Positions 38,168 through 48,543 of a stretch of 64,000 nucleotides of DNA are shown in pieces. The stretch is from Brevipalpus yothersi (lineage: Eukaryota > Arthropoda > Arachnida > Trombidiformes > Tenuipalpidae): NCBI GenBank assembly GCA_003956705.1, contig QZCP01000117.1:1-64000 (forward strand), given 5' to 3'. Within the stretch, counting starts at the first letter, position 1. Every line of letters begins with the position of its first letter. The notes under the pieces were generated by a model that did not search any database, was not told where the DNA came from, and worked only from the letters and a program-made list of their open reading frames with translations. A program made the position numbers and the translations under genes.

Positions 38168-40200
38168 ATTATGGGAGAAGCAAAACCCAGAGCTTTCTAC
38201 TGACAATCATAAGATTCATCAAACCCGAAATGAGATTAAGATTCAATTGAGAATTCGTTCATTCTCATCTTGATCCAAACGATCATTGGTTGCATTGTGC
38301 CTCTTTTTTTTGGATCCCCATTTTGTAATTATCATTATAATATCAGATCATATACATTTGTAGTGAACCGTGCCACTAGGATCGTTTTGCCTGTATTGTG
38401 CATACTAATGTTAAGCTAATATCTGTGAGCCCACAGAAAAATTCTCCAATCTGAATACTATTCTAGTTCATCCCGGTATATCTAAAGCTTTCTTGTCCTC
38501 GACCTGGAGAGCTTTGCCTTTTCAATTTTTCATCGATGAAACGAGCTTTACATAACTTTTCCACGCTTTTGACATGGTTTGAAGTTCATCAAGCTAAAAG
38601 CTTCCAAAATAAAACAAAGTCATCATTTTCAAGCCTTCTCGATCGATTATGATGAGTCCAATCTCTTTTTCATTCAAATGATCTTTGAAAGCATTTTCTT
38701 GATTTCCTAAGACTTATGAAATGTGTGAGCTCATGAAAAGATCATTATCAACTGATTTAACGAGCTTTCTTCGATAAAGATTTCCTCTTCATGAGGTGAG
38801 TCATGAATCACATCGACTTCCTTTGACGCTAAAATCATTCGAAAAAAACAGTACTCGACATTTTTTATCATTATTCATAGAGAATCACTTCCTCACGATA
38901 TCAAACCATCCTTCAAGATCATCTGATTTCTTTAATTTTGTTGTGATGATGAGACTGACTAACAAGAATTGCATCATCATTTTCCTCTAAGGCATTGCCA
39001 TTAATTTTAATCACAGGAAGCTCAATCTGAAATGATCACTGAGGAGGCAACATGTTTATTGACTATAGATCGGATGTTCAAGCCACCAACATCAAAATAA
39101 GCAAGAGGAAGAGAATTTTTTGAGTGATATGCATCGTTAGGAGATACCTTGAGGATTTTCTTGTAGAAATTTCAGTTCAATATAGTTCGATATATTGTGA
39201 TGTTTCCGTGATCAATTGATCCAGGCTTAGAAAAACGAGATCAGTTAGACTAGGGGATCGGATGATTGTGCTTAAAGAACTTTATTGTGGTTTCAATTTC
39301 ATATCCATCTCTCTGATTTTCCACAAAAAAAATTTCACCACCTTGATGACTGAACTATTGTTTTCCTTTTCCATCACAAGAATTGTGTTTATTCATCAAT
39401 GTATGGAACAAATGAGAGAGAAAAAAAGTTTCAATACGTGTGATGGATAGGAAGAGAGATGTGCTTGCAATCTTGTTGGATTCTCAGGATACAAAAAAAA
39501 GGTTCCTGAATATTTTTTTTGAGCCTCTTTTTGAGCTCACGGAAAGAAAAATGCTTTGTAATTGAGAATATTTTTCTGTGAATTAATGGCAAAAAAATTG
39601 AGCCACTTTCTCTCTCTTCGTTTTGTGTTGGCAAAAAAGAATGGGAAGAAGTAAAAACAACATGATTATCAATCTTTGATAAATTTTTATGATTAGATTT
39701 AGGCAATCTCAGTTGTAAATGAGAGCTTCTCTCTCACGATTGTAGGTTGCTGTATATGTGTGTGTGTCTGTAACAATTAGCGTTTGCAACTATGTATTAT
39801 GCATAATTGATATATAAACATGTAGTGCGTGCTGAATATGCTGAATATGCTGTGTACATGCATGAAAATATTTCTCATGATTTTGGACAAGTATGGTATA
39901 ATTTTCTTTTGTTACAAGTGACATTCATCAACAATCAATAATTTTATTCTACATTCAATGTTGCATCATTTTCACTTCTCACACACACACACTTTTCACA
40001 ATGTTAAAACAACACCATTTGATTGGCCAAACATTTGATTAGTTCCCTCATGTGAATCAAAATGTCATTTTCATTGTGACTACTATGTGTGTGCGTTCTC
40101 ATTCATTCTGGAGTATTGATTGTTGCCGTGTTGTGAACGAATTGTGATCATCATGCTGGTTAAAAATTTTCATAACACCATGTTGATGTGTACTATTTAA
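38168..40200. other. Intergenic between myosin ID and HGSNAT
   Basis: About 2 kb of AT-rich sequence with only short frames. No gene, repeat family or strong promoter motif was recognised. Confidence 0.5.
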
Positions 40201-40307
40201 ATGGCAAAAACTTTTTCACTTCAAATTTTGATACTTTTGTTTATGTTAAAAGTTTGGTGAATTTTTTTCCGCCGAATTTGAATTTTTCTAATTTATATAT
40301 TAACAAC

Positions 40308-42963
40308 ATGATTACAACCGGTGACAATTTACCGTTAGATAAGGCTCTACTTAATGTTCATAATTATGATCCAATTGAAGAGGTTTCCTTGTGGTATCAA
40401 ATTGAAGATTGCCACGATTGTTCACTAATTATGAGCGGCTCAGTGTTACCAAATTCAAATATGACCATGTTGGTTGATACAAAATATCGTGTAACTTTGC
40501 AAGCTCAACGATTTAAGGATGAAACCAAATTGTGTACAATACCCTACCGATGGTTCGGTGATCAAGGAGAATATCTAATGAGAATAGGACAGAGTGTTAA
40601 TGAAACTTCCGGTTGGATGTGTAAAATTTCAAGTACCGACAAGGTGGCAAGAAATAATTTTTATCCACTACTAGCTGTATTAGCATTTTATATTTTTATA
40701 TTTGCTCTATGGTTTCTCAAGAGACGATTGATCAGAAAACATTGTGTGGATTCTTCATTAAGATCCAATCGACTTAAATCACTAGACGCTTTCAGAGGGT
40801 AAGAATTTTTATGTGAGGACACTATGACACACAATTGCACTAATAAAATTGTGGTCTATTTGATGATCATAGGATGACAATAATATTGATGATCTTCGTC
40901 AATTATGGTGGTGGAGGGTATGAATTTTTCGAACATAAACCATGGTTTGGCTTAACCCTTGCTGATTGTGTATTTCCATGGTTCATCTTGATTATGGGTA
41001 TAAGCTTGTCTCTCAGGTAAAGTTCATCTATCTTCATCTTGACTCTTTTAAGCTTGCTACTTGCTTGGCTCAGCATGTTTCAATATGCTAGAGCGGAGCT
41101 TATGCAGTGAGCAGATAGAACTGATAAAATTGTTCTTTTCTTGTTACAAGTTCCTGAGATGAGAATATTCATGAGACTGGGTTTGTTCGTCTGTCGGCAG
41201 TATATGATCAATGTAATTATTTGAATTACAATTTTTTAATGCTTAGTCAACGACTCTTCTAAGCTTCTCCATGAATCTGAGGAATTTTGTGGGCTCAGTT
41301 TTTAGAAATATGATCACAAGAACTAATTTCATGCGGATTCTTGTTCCCTTGATCTTATTTAGCTTTGTGTGTTGATGTATAATCCAAGAAAGATCTTGTT
41401 TCCAGATTAGTGAACTTTGTTCTGATTATATTCCTCAATTAATTTAATTTTCATGGTTAAGTTGTTTGTGATTACCTTGATTAGCCTTCGGATTGGAACT
41501 ATGGTTCTCATCGAATTTATGCATCTTTCATAGAGTTCAGCAAAAAGCTCATTTACGCTGAACTGCAAATTTAGCTTGAAGAACAATATTAATTGTATTC
41601 ACTGATGATGAAATGATTCTTTTTTCTCTTTATTCAGCATCCAGTCACGAGTAAAAAAGGGATGTAAGACTCTTTCACTGTGGTGTGATATACTATCTCG
41701 ATCGTTGAAGCTCTTTCTGATCGGTCTATGTTTAAATTCGAATCGAAGTGAGTATTGGTAAAAATGAGTAATTCTCGAAAAAAAATTTACACTTTAGCTC
41801 ATTTTCCTCAGGTTATTTGAGTTCATTAAGAATTCCTGGTGTATTACAGCGATTTGGTTTATCATATTTTTTTGTGGCATCATTTCGATTGATCAGCTGT
41901 ACTCTTTATCAGCGTATATATGCTGGAACCGAAGATGATAATCCGCCTAATCGAGTTTCTAAGCGGAAAAAATTATTGATTTATTTACCGGAAATATTTC
42001 TCTACATAATATGCATCATCATTTATGGATGGGCAACTTTGTTTTGGAAATATTCGGAAACATGTCCTCCAGGATACCAGGGACCTGGAGGATTACACAA
42101 GGAAAGTTCATACTTTAATTGTACTGGAGGAGCAGCGAACTTTATTGGTAAGTGGATTGAGGTCAATCAAAATAAATATGTAAATATATATGTAGCGAAT
42201 TTTCTACCACTACTAACTACTAATTATCTAAGCCATGTATCCGTGAAAAATTGTGTCACACACAGATCGTACAATTTTGGGACAAGATCACATGTATAAG
42301 AGAGCTACATCGACGAATGTGTACAAGAATCAAATTCCACACGATCCAGAAGGAATTCTGGGGACAACCATGTCAATATTACTTACTGGCTTGGGTGCGA
42401 TTGCAGGTGACCTGATAATTCGTGTCAATAATGCCAGGTCTCGTATTCTTTGGTGGTCCTTGATGTCATTCATTCTTGGTGAGAAAATTTTTTCCCCATC
42501 TGATTTGATGGATTTAACTCTATTGAAGTGTTTCCTCTCAGGACTTTTAACTCTCATTTTAAGTCGAGCATCAATCATCCCGATTTGCAAGAATCTTTGG
42601 TCATTCACTTTCATTACTTCAACTGGTGCCTTAGGATTGATAATTTTTGCCAGTTTCCATTGGTTTATCGATATCTGGGGTATTTGGAAGCATGGAGAAC
42701 CTCTCATTTATCCAGGTTGGTTCGATATATTGCTTGATTGTTTCCTTCGTGATAATTCATTTTCCATTATTTGCTCCCTGCTAGGAATGAATCCGATTGT
42801 CCTTTACGTAGGCCACATGGTGACAGCTGGATATTTTCCATTCTATTTTGGAGTCGATAATACAAGTCACTATCAACTTTTATTCAGAGATCTTGTTGGT
42901 GTTAATCTCTGGTTCATCATAAGTTTTCTGATGGCAAAAAGAAAAATTTTTATTACTCTTTGA
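40308..42963 (+). CDS. HGSNAT: Heparan-alpha-glucosaminide N-acetyltransferase
   Basis: A lysosomal multi-pass membrane enzyme that moves acetyl from cytosolic acetyl-CoA to the terminal glucosamine of heparan sulfate during its degradation. Exons 40308-40798, 40873-41016, 41638-41747, 41812-42147, 42266-42715 and 42785-42963 give 569 residues from the first in-frame ATG. Family blocks include DKALLNVHNYD, the DAFRG/MTIILMIFVNYGGGGYEFFEH block with the catalytic histidine (His185 here), LADCVFPWFILIMG, RIPGVLQRFGLSYF, CPPGYQGPGGLH, NCTGGAANFI, DPEGILGT and PIVLYVGHM. The luminal N-terminal domain and about 11 membrane segments fit. The 5' end is unsettled: the frame is open from 40176 without ATG, while ATG 40201 gives an excellent signal peptide in another frame. 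An AATAAA lies about 12 nt after the stop. Confidence 0.9.
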
Positions 42964-43608
42964 AAATTTTGGCAAATAAAGTTTCTCTAATTACAGCTTC
43001 TTTGATAGAGTGAGAATTCAGTGCTTAGATAGGAGAAAAATTTCACTCGTTCTGTATACATCGCATTTCAATCAGAGTCCAATTGATGGAGGAATCGTAG
43101 TATATCCATCAATCCTCAATATAGTGGATAATTCTCTGGGCGGTGAATTATTCCGAGGAAACGATATACAGATATATATGTAGATCAACGCCGTTTCCTC
43201 TGCTTTAGTTTGAAATTTCGTTTTGAGCTGATCGAAAGATCAGCTTATTCGTCCTCAGATTCCATTAAAGGGGTGAAATTTGAATGTAGGTAATTATGCA
43301 GATAGAAGCGCAATTGAACTAGAATTTGAATCTTTGATTCCATCGCAATCAGTAGGATCTCTAGTATTACTCAGGGTTGGAAAAAATTCAAAAATGGAAG
43401 GCAATAAATCGATTTGTGCGCGTCGTTGAGAGTATATGTGTATTCTGTATCACAGTTCTTCAGGATTCTTCAAGAAAGATGAAGATATCCTTATTATGAA
43501 TAAAATTTCAGAGATGAAGGAAATCCATGAAGCACCGGTAGTAACTCCAATTGTTTAAATGTATTTTTCCAGATATTTTGCATCTCATCATATGACAGTT
43601 CATAGTCA
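42964..43608. other. Intergenic between HGSNAT and ADAM
   Basis: 645 nt containing the HGSNAT polyadenylation signal (about 42975) and presumably the ADAM promoter. No other feature was recognised. Confidence 0.5.
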
Positions 43609-46031
43609 ATGTTTTCATGGATGAAAATGGTGAAAAATTTATTCGTCACTCTAGTCTTGATAACAAGCGTATTATCGCACGTTGAAATTATTGATCTCGA
43701 TTCTTTCGATTGGATAGCCATAAATGGAGAGAAAAGGCCGATCCTCAGAATTGTGGTCCACAGGGAAATAATCTCATTACCCCTTCAAGAAGCTCCATTC
43801 TGTCATTTTGGAGGAACCAGGAAATGTGAATGTTTTATAATGAGAAAAGGTAATGATAGTTCAGATTGGGAGTTTGCTTCGTTGGTGAAATGTGGTGGTG
43901 AGTTTCGAGGAAAGTTCATGAACACTAGATATCACTTTGAAATAACACCGAAAGAAGGAAGTAGATCAGGGCAACACATTGTAAAGAAATATAACCTAGA
44001 AGGTAATTCTACTAGAACTGCTCAAAGGATCTCAAATAAGGAACGGAAAGAGAGGACTGTCAAAGATGCTGAACCAAGTTTCGGGTACTCCAAGCCACTT
44101 CCGGAATATGGAGAGCTTTTTGAAAATGAGACTGGCTATATAACAATCAAGTTTGTCCTGAGCAAGTCGTTCGATCCTGACCGAGAGGATAAAATCAATC
44201 TCTTTCTCAAAAGTTTAATAAACTCTGCTTACTACTATCTAGAGGAGCTCAATTTGTTGGCAGTATATGAAGGCTGGACACGAGCTTCGAAACCTGACAG
44301 AGAATTAAATCATGAGGTCATCGAAACTTTCGTTCACAAGCGGTACAGAGTTTATGATGAAGAGAATGTCCTCAATGTGGTCATTTTATTAGGAAAATGT
44401 GAGTAAAAGCTTCCTGCACAAATATGGAGAAAAAGAGTAACAATCTTGCAAATCATCCTTTATCACATGAATTGCGCTCCCCTTGCATATGAACCTTTTT
44501 CTTCTTCGATTGATGAATGGCATCATATTTTTTGTAGATGAACAATATGAGACTCGAAGTGTCGCAGATAGTATTTGTCAGGGTCCTGGTGGAATTTTTG
44601 TGGCTTATCTAACTGGCCAAGAAAAAAAGCAATCGAAAATTCTTCTTTACGCACTTGGGAGGTCTATCGGGCTACCCAAGATCAACAGGACAGTATGCGA
44701 TCCAGGCGAGGGCTATTGGATAATGGAAGATCCTCCTCGTTTCGAGAACCTAAGAGTGGCATGGTCTAATTGTAGTAAAGAATTTATGAAAAAGAAGTTG
44801 AGGAAGCATCTTGCGTGTTTGAGAAGAGAAATAAAGCCTCCTAGAGCATATTGTGGTAATGGCTGGGTTGATGATGGAGAGCAATGTGACTGTATCACGA
44901 AAGAATGTCGGAAATGCTGCCACAATAACTGTACGCTAACCGAAGGATCAAAATGTTCCAATGGCCCATGTTGCAACAAGTCAACATGTATGTTCAGGGA
45001 TGCTGGAACACAATGTCGAGCTGCTGGTGACTTTTGTGACATTCCTGAGCTGTGTGATGGCAAGTCAAGTGATTGTCCGTCTAATTTTGTTGTTGCCAAT
45101 GGATATGAGTGCCAAGAATCACCATATAGATCATACTGTTTCAAAGGAAAGTGTGGTTCTCTTGTGGATATGTGCCGATGGACATTCCAAAACAGTTCTG
45201 TTGCGCCAGATAGCTGTTATAAGCTGAACATAGAGAATGGCAAGCATTACGGTGGATGTGGGCCAACTTTTCAGAGTTATTGGACGGGAAATATATCTTA
45301 CGATGCATGCGAAGGATCAGATATGTATTGTGGTAAAATTTATTGTCACTTCGAAGGAGCTGAGCAAGGAAACTATTCGTATACACCAGAATCTTTGCGT
45401 TACTTTACTGGTAAGCCTTGAGGTCTCACAGCAAGGAATTGTTGACATTCTAATCTATGGATTTTTTCCCAGGAGAAACTCTGGCAGCAGATCATAAGAC
45501 TGGGTGTGTCTTCATGAAATTATACAAATATTATCGTTTCCTTCAAGAAGACCTAACTTTTGTTCCCAGTGGTTCAGAGTGTGCTCCAGATCATATGTGC
45601 GTCAAACAAAGATGTACTCCTTTACCGGAAGGATGCCCACGAAATTGTCCTGGTGTACCAAGAGTCCATCCATACACTAAACAAGTATTTCCCGCTTATG
45701 AAATAGATCTACAACCTAAACCGAGGTATTGTTGAGAATTGACACTGATGATGAAAACATCCTAAAGGAGGAAAATTCAAAACAAAACTTTTTCTCCAAC
45801 AGAGAAAGTGGCCCATCTCTAATTATTTGGCTCTACTCTCTGTTTGGCTCGCTTATACTCATGTCGATTATCGCTGGATTATACTATATTTATCCAGAGT
45901 ACAGCAAAACCCTATCAGAAGCAAGTACAGATCACATTTCAAGATTTACTGTACCTTCTGAATCGCGTGAGACTATTGTTCGTACATTGAGCGAGCCACT
46001 TCAGTCTCAAAAATTATCTGATGATAATTAA
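43609..46031 (+). CDS. Transmembrane ADAM with inactive metalloprotease domain
   Basis: A member of the ADAM (reprolysin, M12B) family of cell-surface proteins. Four exons (43609-44398, 44538-45410, 45473-45725, 45803-46031) join in frame to 714 residues. Signal peptide (VKNLFVTLVLITSVLS); prodomain to about residue 160; metalloprotease-like domain about 170-355; disintegrin domain 369-445 (CGNGWVDDGEQCDC, CRAAGDFCDIPELCDG); cysteine-rich and EGF-like region; membrane segment about 645-668 (SLIIWLYSLFGSLILMSIIA); cytoplasmic tail. The HExxHxxGxxH site aligns with YALGRSIGLPK (301-311), so three zinc histidines and the glutamate are all replaced. It would act in adhesion or binding rather than shedding. 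The true start could be the ATG at 43621. Which ADAM subgroup it belongs to is not clear to me. Confidence 0.9.
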
Positions 46032-46280
46032 CTTTTTGCGAAAAAGCCTCTTATGAGATATCTCTCTCCGTATGGATCAGATTATGGTTATTGTGTGATA
46101 GAATTTTATGAAGAATTATCATGTCCATATCGTATAATCCTTTGAGCATCTCAAGAAATGTAGGTGTTAAGAATTTCTCTCAGCCTCATGCGGAAGAGTT
46201 TCGATTCCATCCTAACAACTGTCAAATAAGCCTTTTTATTGAGTATGTAAACATACATTGGGAAAGGATTATATTATTAG
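46032..46280. other. ADAM 3' flank up to duplication breakpoint
   Basis: Downstream of the ADAM stop codon. The sequence shifts abruptly into HGSNAT-like sequence at 46281 (ccaaattgtgtac). An open frame crossing this junction is incidental. Confidence 0.5.
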
Positions 46281-46936
46281 CCAAATTGTGTACAATACCA
46301 TACCGATGGTTCGGTGATCAAGGAGAATATCTAATGAGAATAGGACAGAGTGTTAATGAAACTTCCGGTTGGATGTGTAAAATTTCAAGTACTGACAAGG
46401 TGGCAAGAAATAATTTTTATCCACTACTAGCTGTATTAGCATTTTATATTTTATTATTTGCACTATGGTTTCTCAAGAGACGATTGATCAGAAAACATTG
46501 TGTGGATTCTTCATTAAGATCCAATCGACTTAAATCACTAGACGCTTTCAGAGGGTAAGAATTATTGTCAGAGGACACTGTGAGACACAATTGCACTAAT
46601 AAAATTGTGGTCTATTTGATGATCATAGGATGACAATAATATTGATGATTTTTGTCAATTATGGTGGTGGAGGATAAGAATTTTTTGAACATAAACAATG
46701 GTATGGCTGATTGTGTATTTCCATGGTTCATCTTGATTATGGGTATAAGCTTGTCTCTCAGGTAAAGTTCATCTATCTTCATCTTGCGTCTTTTAAGCTT
46801 GATACTTGCTTGGCTCAGCATGTTTCAATATGGTAGTCTGGAGCTTATGCACTGAGCAGATAGAACTGATAAAATCTTTTCTTGTTACAAGTTCCTGAAA
46901 TGAGAATGTTCATGAAACTGGGTTTGTTTGTTTGTA
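46281..46936 (+). pseudogene. Partial HGSNAT copy, broken
   Basis: A segment of the upstream HGSNAT gene (40525-41194) is repeated here with only scattered differences, roughly 95% identical by eye. It covers the 3' half of the first coding exon, its intron, the second exon and part of the next intron. The splice-site words are still present. The second exon is broken: a TAT codon after the Gly run has become TAA, and 11 nt are missing near the LADCVFPW block, shifting the frame. No later exons follow. It is therefore a non-functional recent duplicate, although transcription from a flanking promoter is possible. Confidence 0.92.
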
Positions 46937-47023
46937 TGCAAATGCAATTTCGTACATTGAACGTACCATCTTTTTTCACTTCATCAAATTATTAAAAATT
47001 AAATATAAATGGTTGAGGCATCT

Positions 47024-47524
47024 TCAAAAAAACTTTTCTTTCCAAAAGAACAAGAGAAAAACTGCAGCTAAATTAAAAAACAGAGACAGGAGAAATGGCC
47101 AAAGCAAATAACTGTTTTGATTATTTTTGATGTTCTCTTGATGCAGCTTTCTAGTTGGATTATTGGATCCAGGTTGATAAATTTTGAGAACATGTTTCCC
47201 AGGAGATATCTTGATGGTGTGAGTGCTGTTTTCAAATGAGCCGTGAACTCTATCGGCACACTTGATCACGGAGCCATAATCTAACTGTGTGTTATTTTCA
47301 CCGAAATCCAGTATAAAATGGTCACAGTCTCCTTTATCTTTTCGATAAATGACTGGAGAACGTCTGAGGGGAATTTCGATGAACCCAGCTGAATAATTCA
47401 CTTTTAAAGTGTATCCATTCTCACTTAACAATTCGATATATTCTATGTCATACTTCTCACCACACACAATTTCATCAATATCATTTGTAAAAAAAAATAT
47501 GAGGATGATTAGGAACACTTTCAT
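47024..47524 (-). CDS. ADAM-prodomain-only type I membrane protein
   Basis: A single exon of 166 codons from ATG at 47524. It has a signal peptide (MKVFLIILIFFFTNDIDEIVCG), an extracellular region of about 110 residues, and one C-terminal membrane segment (LLWPFLLSLFFNLAAVFLLFF) with a short basic tail. The extracellular part aligns with the prodomain of the nearby ADAM. Examples are IEIPLRRSP against ISLPLQEAP, CDHFIL against CECFIM, YGSVIKCADRVHGSFENS against FASLVKCGGEFRGKFMNT, and IKISPGKHVLKIY against EITPKEGS...IVKKY, with conserved cysteines. No metalloprotease or disintegrin part follows, and the frame closes cleanly after the anchor. It probably derives from an ADAM gene by truncation. 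A role as a trans-acting partner or inhibitor is speculation. Confidence 0.8.
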   Translation of the reverse strand: MKVFLIILIFFFTNDIDEIVCGEKYDIEYIELLSENGYTLKVNYSAGFIEIPLRRSPVIYRKDKGDCDHFILDFGENNTQLDYGSVIKCADRVHGSFENSTHTIKISPGKHVLKIYQPGSNNPTRKLHQENIKNNQNSYLLWPFLLSLFFNLAAVFLLFFWKEKFF

Positions 47525-47689
47525 TTTTATTTTCTGAACTATGTAAAGAGACTGTTATTTAAACAAGAGTGCTGGTAAAATGTAGCTTTGCTTGATGATG
47601 AAAAGACAGTTATCCATAATCGGACATCAAAGTGAGAGAGAAAAACTTGTAACACTTTAATCACGCTCGCCGAATTAGATTTAAAACAG

Positions 47690-47758
<69 letters not shown>

Positions 47759-48543
47759 TTACTCAATCAAAAACCGATTCTCACACTCTCACCATCAGTC
47801 TGAACGGATATATTTGATGAATCGACTTTTCTCCATTAGACTCAATGACAATCAGGCAATCAGAGATGGCCATTAGTTCTTCCCTTTGAACTTGATTCAT
47901 TCAGTTAATTGATGATTCACATTAAAAAGAGAAGAGAGAGAGTGAGTGAGTGAGAATTACACACTGATTACCTGTGTTTCGATTGTGAGTATGAGTATAT
48001 ACATGAGCTTCATTCATTCATTGGACTGCTCGAGAGTGATCATCATCATCTTACTCATTTTGTTAATTGTTTCTTCTCTTCTTCTTCTCATCCTTCCAAG
48101 ATTTTAATATCACTTTCCCTCATTTCTTTATCATCATCCTCTACCTTGCTAGATTTAGTCCAAATTTCTAAATTCCAAGGACTTTTTTTATTTTTCTTTC
48201 CCGCCAACAGACCAAAAGTCTTGTATTTCAACTCTGTCCAACCTTTTACTGCGCTGATCATTTCCTTCACTTTACTTCCTGTGTGTGTGTGTGTGTGTGT
48301 ATGTTAACACCATAAACAGCTGATGATCATTAAAGTGAAAGAGAGAGATACTTTTAAATTGTTCCATTGATGATGATTGCCCTGTGTATATGTACATCAT
48401 GAAGTGATTCATTTGTGGTGGTGAATTGTGTGTGTGTGTATATGTTTGTAATTAGATTGCATTCGAATATCTCATCTTTCTTGTTTCAATTATTTCCACA
48501 TTAATCGAGTGATTTTTATCACTCATTTTTCAGTCAACATTCA
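47525..48543. other. Divergent 5' region of prodomain-only gene and VMO1
   Basis: About 1 kb between two divergent gene starts. It contains a long (CT)n tract at 47695-47755 and a (GT)n tract at about 48281-48300. Both promoters must lie here. No TATA box was convincing. Confidence 0.5.
47695..47755. repeat. (CT)n microsatellite
   Basis: About 30 uninterrupted CT units in the divergent promoter region. In arthropods GAGA/CT tracts can bind GAF-like factors; here that is only a possibility. Confidence 0.95.

Noticed and set aside
46121..46558. 145-codon frame fusing new sequence to an HGSNAT segment
   Set aside because: The upstream part is ADAM 3' flank, the similarity begins abruptly at 46281, and the next exon copy is broken, so I treat it as a pseudogene fragment rather than a new fusion gene.
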